From the NCBI GenBank assembly GCA_947508055.1, contig CANNRR010000014.1, positions 1 through 40,915 on the forward strand: DNA of 40,915 bases, given 5' to 3'. Shown piece by piece: positions 15,587 through 24,823 of this stretch. This DNA is from Burkholderiales bacterium (GTDB lineage Bacteria; Pseudomonadota; Gammaproteobacteria; Burkholderiales; Burkholderiaceae_C). Numbering within the stretch: position 1 is the stretch's first letter; the number at the start of each line of letters is the position of its first letter. The translations under genes were made by a program, and so were the position numbers. Below the pieces are notes generated by a model. It was not told the DNA's origin. It saw nothing but the letters and a program-made list of their open reading frames with translations, and did not search any database.

Positions 15587-16723
15587 ATGATGCGCCCATT
15601 GATTGCCACCCTGTGTGTTGCGTTTGGAATGCTGGGTCCGGTTTGTGCACAGACGCAGACTGCGCCGGTTCAGAGTGCCAACATCATGGATGTACAGCCA
15701 GATGCCAGCACCGACCCCAACTACGCCAAGCAAACCAATGGCGAGCGCAGCAAGGTGCAGCCGGGCAATAACGCACCCATGTGGCGACAGGTTGGTGGTG
15801 GTGTGACGGGTACCAGCAGCCTGCCCAAAAGCGAGGCGCCAGAAGCCGGCAACCTGATACAGCCGTTTGTTCAGTATCCCGGCTCGCGTTTGACTAACGC
15901 GGGTGAGGCCTGGCGCCAGGTGCGCAACAACTGGCTCATTCCCTACGGCGGCTCTTTGCTCCTGATTGTGCTGGTGGCCATTGCGTTGTTCTACTGGCGC
16001 GTCGGCGCCTTCAAGCTACACGGTAAGCCGACTGGCCGTCTGATTGAACGGTTCACACCTTTTGAGCGTTCGGCCCATATGGTCAATGCGGCGGCCTTCA
16101 GCGTTCTGGCGATTTCGGGTGTGGTGATGGCGTTCGGGAAATTCTTTCTGCTACCCATCGTCGGTACCACCATGTTTGGCTGGCTGGCATTTGCGCTGAA
16201 GAACGCCCACAATTTTGCAGGCCCGCTGTTTGCCGTGTCCTTGGTGATCGTGATCGTCACTTTTGTCAAAGACAACCTGCCCGCCAGTGGTGACCTGAAC
16301 TGGTTGCTCAAGGGCGGCGGCATGTTCTCTGAGCACGAGGTCAAGTCGGGTCGTTTTAACGCCGGTGAAAAAGTGGTTTTCTGGGCCGGAGTATTCGCTT
16401 TGGGTTTGGTGGTGGTGGGGTCTGGCCTGGTGATGGACAAACTGCTGCCGGGCCTGGTCTATGAACGCAGCACCATGCAGATGGCGCATATGGTGCACTC
16501 GGTATCGAACATTTTGATGGTGGTGCTGTTCATGGGCCACATCTACCTGGGCACGTTGGGTACCGAGGGTGCGTTGCAAGGCATGCAGACCGGCTACGTG
16601 GATGAAGCCTGGGCCAAGGAGCACCATGAGCTCTGGTACGACGAGGTCAAGGCGGGCCGAGTGCCAGCGCAACGTAGTACAGTCGCTGGTACAAGCGCAG
16701 CGCCATCTACCGTTCAAACATAA
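15587..16723 (+). CDS. formate dehydrogenase gamma subunit, cytochrome b
   Basis: 378 residues. A cleavable signal peptide (ending VCAQT) precedes a periplasmic stretch of about 100 residues with MWRQVGGGVTG and LPKSEAP. Four membrane segments follow, starting at YGGSLLLIVLVAIALFYW. Candidate haem-ligand histidines are in RSAHMVNAAAF, NAHNFAGPLFA and MAHMVHSVSN; MGHIYLGTLGTEGALQGM near the end is typical of this family. It takes electrons from the beta subunit and reduces the quinone pool. The long N-terminal periplasmic part is usual for this FDH type but absent from E. coli FdnI. Confidence 0.93.
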   Translation: MMRPLIATLCVAFGMLGPVCAQTQTAPVQSANIMDVQPDASTDPNYAKQTNGERSKVQPGNNAPMWRQVGGGVTGTSSLPKSEAPEAGNLIQPFVQYPGSRLTNAGEAWRQVRNNWLIPYGGSLLLIVLVAIALFYWRVGAFKLHGKPTGRLIERFTPFERSAHMVNAAAFSVLAISGVVMAFGKFFLLPIVGTTMFGWLAFALKNAHNFAGPLFAVSLVIVIVTFVKDNLPASGDLNWLLKGGGMFSEHEVKSGRFNAGEKVVFWAGVFALGLVVVGSGLVMDKLLPGLVYERSTMQMAHMVHSVSNILMVVLFMGHIYLGTLGTEGALQGMQTGYVDEAWAKEHHELWYDEVKAGRVPAQRSTVAGTSAAPSTVQT

Positions 16724-16740
16724 AACAAGCAAAGGCCAGT

Positions 16741-17088
16741 ATGAAATTGTTTTTTATATGCGTTGCAGCGTTTGCACTGGCGGGGTCTGCTTTGGCAAAA
16801 TTGCCGGCACCCGCAGATGAGGCCAAAGCCAAGGCCGCTGAGGCCGCGGCCAAAGCAGCGCACGCCGGCAAGGTAGACGCCTACCAACTGTGCAAGGCGC
16901 AAGACAAGGTTGCGGCTCGGACCAATAAGGCCGCCAAACCGGTGGGCAAAGACGCCAAGAGCGCTGCAGCCCCGGCCTCAACCTGTGTAGATCCAGGTGC
17001 CTTTGTCTACATGCCTGCGGCACCTGTCACCGCTGCGGCGTCCGCACCAGTGGCTGGCGCTGCTGCTTCTGAAAAGCACAAGAAGTAG
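16741..17088 (+). CDS. small Ala/Lys-rich secreted protein of the FDH operon
   Basis: 115 residues: a signal peptide (MKLFFICVAAFALAGSALA) followed by an Ala/Lys-rich, probably helical and weakly structured mature part with two cysteines (YQLCKAQ and ASTCVDP). No family recognised. Its place, 17 bp after the gamma subunit and 21 bp before fdhD, suggests that it serves the FDH complex in the periplasm, but no function can be assigned. Confidence 0.75.
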   Translation: MKLFFICVAAFALAGSALAKLPAPADEAKAKAAEAAAKAAHAGKVDAYQLCKAQDKVAARTNKAAKPVGKDAKSAAAPASTCVDPGAFVYMPAAPVTAAASAPVAGAAASEKHKK

Positions 17089-17109
17089 TGGACGTTTGTC
17101 CGTCTGCCT

Positions 17110-17976
17110 ATGACCCGTACTGAACTCCCTCGATTTACCCAAGCCCGGGCACCGTTGACCCGCGATGCCATGGCCGTTAACGAGTGGGGCGAGGCAGTGA
17201 GCAGCACCATTCCGTGTGAGCGTGCGCTTACGGTCTACGTGGACAAGCGTGAACTGGTCACTCTCATGACTCTGGGTGGCCACCCTGAGTTGCTGGTATT
17301 AGGATTTTTGCGCAATCAGCGCTTGGTCCGGTCAGTGCATGACATTGAGTCGATCACCGTTGATTGGGAGGTTGGGGCCGTTGCGGTCAAGACCCGCCAC
17401 GGCATTGAAAATATTGAGCAGCGAACAGCCAAGCGTGTGGTCACCACCGGATGCGGGCAGGGCAGTGTGTTTGGTGGTCTGATGGACGATGTGGACAGCA
17501 TTGTGTTGCCCCCTGCCACTTTGCGTCAGTCGCAGCTGTACGGCATTGTCAACTCCATCCGGGTACGGGAAAGCATTTATAAAGCCGCTGGTTCAGTACA
17601 TGGCTGTGCGCTGTTTCAGGGCGATGACATGCTGGTTTTCATCGAAGATGTGGGCCGCCACAACGCCATTGACACCATTGCAGGGTGGATGTGGATGAAC
17701 CGATCGGTCGGCGGCGAATCCCTGACGGGCTCTGACAAGGTGTTTTACACCACCGGTCGCCTGACCAGTGAAATGGTGATCAAGGCTGCACAAATGGGCG
17801 TGCCCATTGTGGTCTCGCGCAGCGGCATCACCGAGATGGGGCTCGAGGTTGCCCAGCGCGTGGGTCTGTGTGCCATTGGCCGGGCAACCAATAAGCGCTT
17901 TCTGTGCTACACCGCGCTTGAACGGCTTCAACTGGAGCCTGAGCTGGCCGGCGCCAAGTTGCGTGCCGTGGCCTGA
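17110..17976 (+). CDS. fdhD: FdhD, sulfur carrier for formate dehydrogenase
   Basis: 288 residues. FdhD proteins transfer sulfur from IscS to the Mo-bis-MGD cofactor, a step needed for FDH activity. Family features seen: VPCERALTVYVDKRELVTLMTLGGHPELLVLGFLRNQ near the N-terminus, the redox site CGQGS with C115 (the second cysteine of the CxxC seen in E. coli is not conserved here), EDVGRHNAIDTIAG and TTGRLTSEMVIKAAQMGVPIVVSRSG. All are conserved. No strong Shine-Dalgarno precedes the ATG at 17110. It is the last gene of the FDH operon, cytoplasmic. Confidence 0.95.
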   Translation: MTRTELPRFTQARAPLTRDAMAVNEWGEAVSSTIPCERALTVYVDKRELVTLMTLGGHPELLVLGFLRNQRLVRSVHDIESITVDWEVGAVAVKTRHGIENIEQRTAKRVVTTGCGQGSVFGGLMDDVDSIVLPPATLRQSQLYGIVNSIRVRESIYKAAGSVHGCALFQGDDMLVFIEDVGRHNAIDTIAGWMWMNRSVGGESLTGSDKVFYTTGRLTSEMVIKAAQMGVPIVVSRSGITEMGLEVAQRVGLCAIGRATNKRFLCYTALERLQLEPELAGAKLRAVA

Positions 17977-18587
17977 TTTTCGCTACCGACCAGCCTTTTG
18001 TGGGCCGCGATTCGCCATGGAAGTCAGGGCACGTCCGGCACTCCAGAAAGCGCTGCTGACGACACCAGGGCTGAGCTGTGGCTTCGCTTTTCCCCCACTT
18101 CAGTAGGCCGATAAGTGTATTCGAGAGGACCGAGCGTTGTGACCGGAGCGCGGATGCCCTGAGACGCGCAGGAGTCGCACACGACAGGCAGCCTCCGGGT
18201 TGCACAATTGCCCGTCAAACGCCGTTCCTGCCGCACTTCTTCGTGCTCCATTGCGGCTGCTCCCGCTTGCGTCAAGCTGACAGTGGCAAACTCTGTTGGC
18301 ATTTTCCAATCGCAAGACTCTTGTCGGGCGGCGGGAGCTGACGGTCACGAATACCGGCTACGTGGACGCACAAATTCCATTCGGGGGGAGTGGCTGAATG
18401 TTGCTTCGATTGTGATAAGGTTATGCCGTAAAGTCAGGTGTTTAGGTAGCCGGTGTCGATGTATCAGTGTCGATGCATCAGCATGGGCACTTGAGCTCAG
18501 GGTGTGCGACCAAGCGCCAACAGGGCGAAGCCAAAGTGGTCAGCCCTTGTCGTGATTGTCGTACCACCAACGTTGACTTGGAAGCCT
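17977..18587. other. 611-bp gap without recognisable gene
   Basis: No frame here reads like a conserved protein on either strand; the open frames on both strands lack ribosome sites and motifs. The only structure I found is the 14-bp tandem duplication at 18453-18480. It separates the FDH operon from the SulP transporter and could hold the promoter of the latter or the worn remains of a lost gene. Confidence 0.5.
18453..18480. repeat. 14-bp tandem duplication
   Basis: GTGTCGATGTATCA at 18453-18466 is followed without a gap by GTGTCGATGCATCA at 18467-18480, 13 of 14 bases identical. It lies about 108 bp upstream of the SulP start and may be a regulatory duplication or a replication-slippage scar. 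Confidence 0.7.
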
Positions 18588-20786
18588 ATGAACAAAGACA
18601 TTGCAGGTGACGTGTGGGGCGGCCTGGCGGCGATGTTGGTGGCCTTGCCCTCAGCGATTGCATTTGGCGTCACCGTCTACTCTGCACTGGGCGGAACGCA
18701 AGCGGCGCAGGGCGCAATGGCCGGGATCCTCGGCGCCATGGCGCTCGGCCTCGTCGCTGCGAGCCTGGGTGGTGCACCACGGCTGATCAGTGCCCCGTGC
18801 GCACCCGCTGTGGCGATTCTTTCCGCATTTGCCATAGAGCGGGTTGCTCATGGTTCCGATGCGGCAAGCATTGTCTTAATGCTTACTTTGGTGGGCTTGA
18901 TGGCGGGAGGCATTCAGGTGATGTTTGGCGTTCTGCGCCTTGGGCATCTCATCAGGTATATGCCCTACCCGGTGGTCAGCGGATATCTGAGCGGGGTTGG
19001 GCTGATCATCATAGGCAGCCAGATTCCAAAGCTGCTGGGCACCACGGGAGAACTCAAAGTTTGGGCAGCACTAGCAACACCCGAACAGTGGAATGCCAGC
19101 AGTATGGTAATTGGCGCAGTCACTGCTGGTGTCATGATCGTGGCACCACATCTCATCAAGGTCGTGCCTGCGGCAATCCTGGGTCTGTCGGCCGGGGTGC
19201 TTACCTACCTGGGACTTGGCCTGGCCGACATGGTGCCGTTGGTTACGCGCGAAAACGCGATGCTGGTCGGCCCGCTTATCAGTGGGGAAGGGGACGGCTT
19301 CATCACCGCCATGAGCGCGCGCTGGCAGGCGGCTAGTCTGATGCGCCCTGACGCGCTGGCGCCGTTGCTGTTTCCGGCACTCACACTGGCAGGACTACTG
19401 TCCATCGACACGCTCAAGACCTGTGTCGTACTCGACGCAATGACCCGCAGTCGACATGACTCCAACCGGGAACTGATCGCCCAGGGTTGCGGCAATCTGT
19501 GTGCCTGCGCATTGGGTGGCATGCCGGGTGCCGGAACCATGGGGGCGACACTGGTCAACCTGTCCAGCGGTGCTGTCAGCCGAAGATCCGGCATGATCGA
19601 AGGTATCGCCGCATTGGCAGCATTCGCGTTGCTGGGCGCCCTAATCGCCTGGGTACCGGTTGCGGCGCTGGCGGCGATTCTGATCGTGATTGGCGTGCGC
19701 ATGATCGACCGAGATAGCCTGCATTTCCTGCGCTCACGCGCTACGCTGCTGGACTTCCTGGTGATCGCCGCAGTAGTGACTGCTGCACTGACCGTGAGCC
19801 TCATTGCCGCATCCGCCATTGGAGTGCTCCTTGCAATCTTGTTATTTATCCGCGAGCAGGTGAGTAACCGTGTGGTTCGCAGGCGTCTGCTGGGCAGCGA
19901 AACGTTCTCCAAGCGAGTGCGCACGAACGACGAAATGGCGAGCCTGGTCGCGCATGGCGACCAAGTTGTGGTTTGCGAACTGCAGGGCAGTCTCTTCTTC
20001 GGGACCACGCAGCAGTTGTACAGTGCACTGGAGTCCGATCTAAAGACACGCCGGTTCATTATCCTGAATATGCGCCGCGTACAAACCGTCGACGTGACGG
20101 CGGCGCACATGCTGGAGCAAGTCCGGGAAATGCTCGCCGAGCGGGATGGGCGACTGATATTGGCGGACATTCCGGCAAAATCGCCATCTGGCCTCGATAT
20201 ATATGCCTACCTCGTCGAGGCCGGTCTGCTGGTACCACAGGCGAAAGGCCACCGCGTCAAGGTGTTCGGCGAAGTCGACACCGCCCTGGAATGGACCGAG
20301 GATCTGATCATCAACGAAGCCGCGCTCACGCCGTTCGTCGAGTGCCCGTTGGATCTGCATGAAATAGAGTTGTTCAGCAGCCGCAAGCAAGAGACACTGG
20401 CCGCACTGGAAGCAAGCATGGAGAAGCGTACGGTCAATGTGGGTGGAAAAATTTTTTCACGCGGCGATGGGGGCGACGAACTCTTCTTGATCCGCCGTGG
20501 TGCGGTGCGCATCTTGCTGCCTGTCAGCGAAACGCAAAGCCACCACTTGGGCACTTTTGGACGCGGATCATTCTTTGGAGAAATGAGTTTTCTTGACGGT
20601 GCAGCACGTTCAGCTGATGCGGTCGCTTTCTCTGAAACCGAACTCTTCGTTCTCTCGCGCAAAGTCTACGACCGGTTCGCCCAGGAACATGGAAAAACGG
20701 CGCTGGCCTTGATGGAGGGCATCGCCAGCACCCTTGCGAGCCGTTTGCGTTACACCACTGCGGAGTTGCGCGCACTGGAGTCCTGA
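18588..20786 (+). CDS. SulP anion transporter with STAS and cyclic-nucleotide-binding domains
   Basis: 732 residues. About the first 430 are membrane segments of the SulP/SLC26 type (WGGLAAMLVALPSAIAFGVT, YPVVSGYLSGVGLIII, LFPALTLAGLLSIDTL, GNLCACALGGMPGAGTMGATLVNLSSGA). A STAS domain follows from about residue 455 (VVVCELQGSLFFGTTQQLY). A cNMP-binding domain follows from about residue 618 (FSRGDGGDELFLIRRGAVRILLP, GEMSFLDGAARSADAVA). SulP proteins carry sulfate, bicarbonate or other anions; the fused cNMP domain suggests control by cAMP or a related ligand. The start at 18588 fits the family; the ribosome site is weak. The substrate is not determined, and molybdate or tungstate uptake cannot be excluded but is not suggested by sequence. 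Confidence 0.9.
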   Translation: MNKDIAGDVWGGLAAMLVALPSAIAFGVTVYSALGGTQAAQGAMAGILGAMALGLVAASLGGAPRLISAPCAPAVAILSAFAIERVAHGSDAASIVLMLTLVGLMAGGIQVMFGVLRLGHLIRYMPYPVVSGYLSGVGLIIIGSQIPKLLGTTGELKVWAALATPEQWNASSMVIGAVTAGVMIVAPHLIKVVPAAILGLSAGVLTYLGLGLADMVPLVTRENAMLVGPLISGEGDGFITAMSARWQAASLMRPDALAPLLFPALTLAGLLSIDTLKTCVVLDAMTRSRHDSNRELIAQGCGNLCACALGGMPGAGTMGATLVNLSSGAVSRRSGMIEGIAALAAFALLGALIAWVPVAALAAILIVIGVRMIDRDSLHFLRSRATLLDFLVIAAVVTAALTVSLIAASAIGVLLAILLFIREQVSNRVVRRRLLGSETFSKRVRTNDEMASLVAHGDQVVVCELQGSLFFGTTQQLYSALESDLKTRRFIILNMRRVQTVDVTAAHMLEQVREMLAERDGRLILADIPAKSPSGLDIYAYLVEAGLLVPQAKGHRVKVFGEVDTALEWTEDLIINEAALTPFVECPLDLHEIELFSSRKQETLAALEASMEKRTVNVGGKIFSRGDGGDELFLIRRGAVRILLPVSETQSHHLGTFGRGSFFGEMSFLDGAARSADAVAFSETELFVLSRKVYDRFAQEHGKTALALMEGIASTLASRLRYTTAELRALES

Positions 20787-20928
20787 GTATTTCGGTTCGC
20801 TCCCCTCCCCTTTGCCGCTGGCGGATGCAGCGATACCCGAAATGGACGCCCGATCCACATCGCTTTGAGTCACACCCGGGAAGTCCCCAATCAGCATGTG
20901 ATTCCCCGATATGCGCTAAGGTAGCGCC

Positions 20929-23457
20929 ATGACTATTTCTTTCTGGACCCTGGGCTGGCGCACGTTGTGGCGGGATTTGCGCTCGGGTGATTTGCGGCTG
21001 CTGATTGTGGCCGTGACCCTAGCCGTGGCTGCGCTCACAGCGGTTGGTTTCTTTGCTGACCGGCTAAAAGGCGGTTTGCAGCGCGATGCGCGTCAATTGC
21101 TGGGCGGCGATGCGGTGGTGTCCAGCGACAACCCTACGCCCGAAGCCTTTGCTGCCAAAGCCCGTGAACTGGGTTTGTCTGCTGTGTCAACCATGGTGTT
21201 TCCCACCATGGCGCGCGCCACCGATGAGCAGGGCGGAACGGCCAAGCTGGTGGGCCTCAAAGTAGTGGAGCCAGGTTATCCCCTGCGGGGCTCACTGCGC
21301 GTGGCCAGTGCACCCGATGCTCCCGATGCAGTCACCCGCGACATCCCGGCTCCAGGAAAGGCCTGGGTGGATGCCGCGTTGCTGGAGTCGCTGGGCCTCA
21401 AGATGGGTGATGCCGTGTTGCTGGGTGATTCGCGCCTGACCATTGACTCCATCATCGCGGTTGAGCCCGACCGCGGTGCGGGCTTTATGAATTTTGCCCC
21501 CCGGGTGATGATCCACACGCAAGACATAGCCGGCACCAGGCTGATCCAGCCGGCCAGCCGCCTGACTTATCGGCTGGCCGTAGCGGGTGAAGACAAGCCA
21601 GTGCAGAATTTTGTGACCTGGGCAGATGGGCAAGTCAAGCAAGCCGGTGTGAATGGTCTGCGCGGTGTGCGGGTTGAATCGCTACAGGGTGGACGCCCCG
21701 AGATGAGCCAGACGCTGGACCGCGCCGATAAATTCTTGAGCTTAGTCGCCTTGCTGGCTGCGCTGCTGAGCGCCGTGGCGGTAGCCCTGTCGGCGCGCGC
21801 CTTTGCTGCCAGCCATCTGGACGATTGCGCCATGCTGCGCGTGCTGGGCCTGAGCCAGCGCACCATTGCGGCCAGCTATGCCTTTGAATTTGCACTGGTG
21901 GGTGCGTTTGCCAGCGTGCTGGGCGTGCTGCTGGGCTACGGCGTGCATTACCTGTTCGTGCTGCTGCTCGCGGGGCTGGTGGACGCCGCATTGCCTGCGG
22001 CTACGGTGTGGCCGGTGCTGCTGGGCATGGGCATGGGCTTGACGCTGTTGTTTGCCTTTGGTCTGCCGCCCGTTCTGCAACTGGCTCAGGTGCCACCGTT
22101 GCGCGTCATTCGCCGCGATGTGGGCAACCTCAAGCCCACGTCCCTTGGCGTGCTGGCGATCGGCGTGCTCGGGTTTGCGGCCCTGCTGCTGGCGGCCAGC
22201 AGCGACCTGAAACTGGGTCTGATTGCTGTGGGTGGCTTTGGTGCTGCTGCTGCCGTGTTTGCGTCACTGAGCTGGGTGGCGGTGAAGCTGCTGCGCCTGA
22301 GTGTCAACGAGAACACGGCGCCGCGCTGGCTGGTGCTGGCGACGAGGCAAATGTCGGCCCGCCCGGCCTTCACGGTGGTACAGGTCAGCGCTCTGGCCGT
22401 GGGCTTACTGGCGCTGGTGCTGCTGGTCTTGTTGCGAACCGATTTGATCAGCAGTTGGCGCAAGGCCACCCCGCCCGATGCGCCGAACCGTTTTGTCATC
22501 AACGTGATGCCAGAGCAGTCGGACGCCTTCCAGCAGATGCTTAAAGGCGCTGGTGTTAGACGGTTCGATTGGTACCCCATGATCCGCGGCCGGCTGGTGG
22601 CCGTGAATGGCCGTGCCACTGCGCCCGATGACTACACCGACGATCGCGCCAAGCGCCTGCTGGACCGCGAATTCAACGTGTCGTTCAACGCCCATATACC
22701 GCAGAAGAACGAAATTGTGGCTGGCAAGTGGACCGATAACGAATCAGGTGCCATCAGCGTGGAGGAGGGCATTGCCACCACCCTGAACCTCAAGTTGGGC
22801 GACACGCTGCGCTTTGACATTGGTGGCGTGCAGACCGAATCGAAAGTTACATCACTGCGCAAGGTCGACTGGGGCTCCATGCGGGCCAACTTCTTCGTCA
22901 TGTATCCGGTGAGCCGGTTGGACAACGTGCCCACCACCTATATGGGGGCCTTCAAAGCGCCGATTACCAAAGGGTTTGACAACGCCTTGGTGCGCCAGTT
23001 TCCGAATGTGACCAATGTGGACATGACGACCACTATTGCCCAGGTGCAGCGGGTGCTCGACCAGGTGATCCGGGCGGTCGAGTTTTTGTTCAGCTTCACG
23101 CTGGCAGCCGGTCTGGTGGTGCTATTTGCCGCTGTGACTGCCACGCGCGAGGAGCGCGCCCGAGAGTACGCCATCATGCGGGCGGTGGGCGCACGGGGCA
23201 GTTTGCTGCGCCAGGTGCAGCGTGCCGAGTTAGCCGGTGTGGGCTTGCTGGCCGGCTTTTTGGCATCTGTTGTGGCCGCCGTCGTTGGCTGGGCGCTCGC
23301 GCGCTACGTGTTCGAGTTTGAGTGGACTGTGTCGCTATGGGTGCCGCTGTTGGGTGCGCTGGCTGGTGCGGTGCTGGCGCTGGCGGCAGGCTGGTGGGGG
23401 TTGCGCGAAGTCTTGAACCGCCCTGTGGTGGAGACGCTGCGACGGGCAACAACCTGA
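20929..23457 (+). CDS. FtsX-like ABC transporter permease (YbbP type)
   Basis: 842 residues. An N-terminal helix is followed by a large periplasmic domain and then three membrane segments (about 265-390). A second periplasmic domain and a C-terminal FtsX-like domain follow (AAGLVVLFAAVTATREERAREYAIMRAVGARGSLLRQVQRAEL). This is the double-FtsX layout of YbbP/MacB-type permeases involved in lipoprotein or lipid handling. The usual ATPase partner is not next to it here; it may lie elsewhere. AAGGTAG precedes the ATG. No functional link to the FDH or AOR genes is visible. Confidence 0.9.
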   Translation: MTISFWTLGWRTLWRDLRSGDLRLLIVAVTLAVAALTAVGFFADRLKGGLQRDARQLLGGDAVVSSDNPTPEAFAAKARELGLSAVSTMVFPTMARATDEQGGTAKLVGLKVVEPGYPLRGSLRVASAPDAPDAVTRDIPAPGKAWVDAALLESLGLKMGDAVLLGDSRLTIDSIIAVEPDRGAGFMNFAPRVMIHTQDIAGTRLIQPASRLTYRLAVAGEDKPVQNFVTWADGQVKQAGVNGLRGVRVESLQGGRPEMSQTLDRADKFLSLVALLAALLSAVAVALSARAFAASHLDDCAMLRVLGLSQRTIAASYAFEFALVGAFASVLGVLLGYGVHYLFVLLLAGLVDAALPAATVWPVLLGMGMGLTLLFAFGLPPVLQLAQVPPLRVIRRDVGNLKPTSLGVLAIGVLGFAALLLAASSDLKLGLIAVGGFGAAAAVFASLSWVAVKLLRLSVNENTAPRWLVLATRQMSARPAFTVVQVSALAVGLLALVLLVLLRTDLISSWRKATPPDAPNRFVINVMPEQSDAFQQMLKGAGVRRFDWYPMIRGRLVAVNGRATAPDDYTDDRAKRLLDREFNVSFNAHIPQKNEIVAGKWTDNESGAISVEEGIATTLNLKLGDTLRFDIGGVQTESKVTSLRKVDWGSMRANFFVMYPVSRLDNVPTTYMGAFKAPITKGFDNALVRQFPNVTNVDMTTTIAQVQRVLDQVIRAVEFLFSFTLAAGLVVLFAAVTATREERAREYAIMRAVGARGSLLRQVQRAELAGVGLLAGFLASVVAAVVGWALARYVFEFEWTVSLWVPLLGALAGAVLALAAGWWGLREVLNRPVVETLRRATT

Positions 23458-23468
23458 ATAGGCCTTTT

Positions 23469-23500
23469 TGCTATGAATTTAGTAGCTTGTCACGCTTATT
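23469..23500. repeat. dispersed Comamonadaceae-type short repeat, intergenic
   Basis: TGCTATGAATTTAGTAGC with adjoining TTGTCACGCTTA resembles, in reverse, the family repeat with a (A)GCTAnnAATTTnnTAGCA core that I recall from Comamonadaceae genomes. It is located between two convergent genes, where such elements often sit. Confidence 0.5.
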
Positions 23501-23525
23501 CCACGGGGCCTGGATGCCCATTCTA

Positions 23526-24701
23526 TTAATGGTTGTCAGGCCTGCCCTGCTTCTGCCCCAGCTTGCGGTACACCGTCGCCCGGCTAATGCCCAAGGCTTG
23601 TGCGGCTTGCGCGATGTTGCCGCGGGCCTGGTCGATGGCTTTGCGGATCAAGGCGGTCTCCATGTCTTTCAACGCAACCGTGTCCCGCCCACCGTTCAAC
23701 GGGGTGGCCTGCATGGCCTGTGCTTCCTGAGCGCGCAGCAGGGGTAGCGCCTGCAGGCGAAGGCCGGTCCACAGGGGAATCTCCAGCACCGGGTCGCTGC
23801 GGTGCGCCGCGTCAAACAGCAACTCAAAACCGATGCCGAATACCTCGCTCACATGCACGGCCACCGGGCGCTGGGTGTGTGCGTGTGCCTGCCGCGGCGT
23901 TGCCAACTGGGGCACCATCTGCCGTGCAGTGGGGTTGGCAGCCGAGATCCAGCCATCGGTGTCCAGGCAGACAATGCCGTCGGCGTCGGTGCCCAGTGTG
24001 TTGCCCGGCCAGTTCAGCCGCACCACCAGGGTGTGTGGTTGCGCCAGTACCAGCGCATTCTCAATGTGGCTGGCGGTCTGGGTGACCAGGTGTTTGAGTT
24101 CGGGGCGCTCCACGGCGTCAATACCGGTCAGGTCCAGCATGCCCACGCAGACACCGTCAGGCCCCCACAGCGGCGCACCGGCGCAACTGTAAACCGCGGT
24201 GTTGGAGAAGAAGTGTTCGCCCCGGTGCAGCCACACGGGTTGCAATTCGTTCAGGGCAACTCCAATGGCGGTGGTACCGACGCTGCGCTCTGACAAGTCG
24301 GTGCCAATGCGGGTGATCAGGTCAGCGCGCGGGTCCGAGCGATCAATGGCGCCGCTGGTGTCCACCACTACGCCGTCCCGGTTGGTCAAGATGGCGAAGT
24401 AGCGCGTGTTGACGATGGCACGCCCCAGCTTCTCCAGAATCGGTTTGGCGGTTTGAACCAGTTGCTGGTTGCCTTCCTGGGTGCGCTGCATCTGCTGGTG
24501 CGTTACCGTGTCAAAAGCAACCGGCTGTTGCGGCGCCAGCCCCAGGTGCAGGCAGCGTTGCCATGAGCGCTCCACCCAAGGTGCAATCCACCCAGCGGGC
24601 AGTTCGCTGCGGTCTTGCATGGCGACCTGTCTTGCCCGCGCAATGGCGTCAAGGCGGCTGGTCGCTTCAGCCAGCAGGGAAGGGTGCGTAGCGGTGCTCA
24701 T
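23526..24701 (-). CDS. GAF-Fis transcriptional regulator without an AAA+ domain, divergent from aor
   Basis: 391 residues from the ATG at 24701; a GTG at 24746 gives 406. The N-terminal part is AcoR-like (WERCL-type helix, ILEKLGRAIVNTRYFAILTNRDGVVVDTSG, GTDLSERSVGTTAIGVAL, HFFSNTAVYSCAGAPLWGPDG), a GAF-type sensor module. A PAS-like segment follows (GIVCLDTDGWISAANPTARQM). The protein ends in a Fis-type helix-turn-helix (GNIAQAAQALGISRATVYRKLGQ). No Walker A, GAFTGA or Walker B motif exists between them, so unlike true AcoR it should not drive sigma-54. It is divergent from the AOR operon, with about 214 bp between starts, and is the best candidate for its regulator. The effector may be an aldehyde, by analogy only. 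Confidence 0.88.
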   Translation of the reverse strand: MSTATHPSLLAEATSRLDAIARARQVAMQDRSELPAGWIAPWVERSWQRCLHLGLAPQQPVAFDTVTHQQMQRTQEGNQQLVQTAKPILEKLGRAIVNTRYFAILTNRDGVVVDTSGAIDRSDPRADLITRIGTDLSERSVGTTAIGVALNELQPVWLHRGEHFFSNTAVYSCAGAPLWGPDGVCVGMLDLTGIDAVERPELKHLVTQTASHIENALVLAQPHTLVVRLNWPGNTLGTDADGIVCLDTDGWISAANPTARQMVPQLATPRQAHAHTQRPVAVHVSEVFGIGFELLFDAAHRSDPVLEIPLWTGLRLQALPLLRAQEAQAMQATPLNGGRDTVALKDMETALIRKAIDQARGNIAQAAQALGISRATVYRKLGQKQGRPDNH

Positions 24702-24801
24702 GAGTGGTGGTTTGGCAGAGCCATGGTGTGATGCATTCTCCCGCACTAGGAGGTCGGCTGCAGTGTTTCATTTTGAGAATATCGTCACAAAGCGAATGTC
24801 C

Positions 24802-24823
24802 TACTAGGGTTAGTACTAGGGTT
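24802..24823. promoter_or_regulatory. TACTAGGGTT direct repeat upstream of aorA
   Basis: TACTAGGGTT occurs at 24802-24811 and again at 24814-24823, a 12-bp period; a further ACTAGG lies at 24745-24750. The 8-bp palindrome TAGTACTA (24811-24818) bridges the two copies. The gap between the regulator and aorA contains no sigma-54 consensus in the right register. These repeats are candidate sites for the divergent GAF-Fis regulator. Confidence 0.4.

Noticed and set aside
17977-18587. Open frames on both strands in the gap before the SulP gene
   Set aside because: No recognisable protein, no ribosome site, contradicting frames overlap; more likely random open frames in GC-rich DNA.
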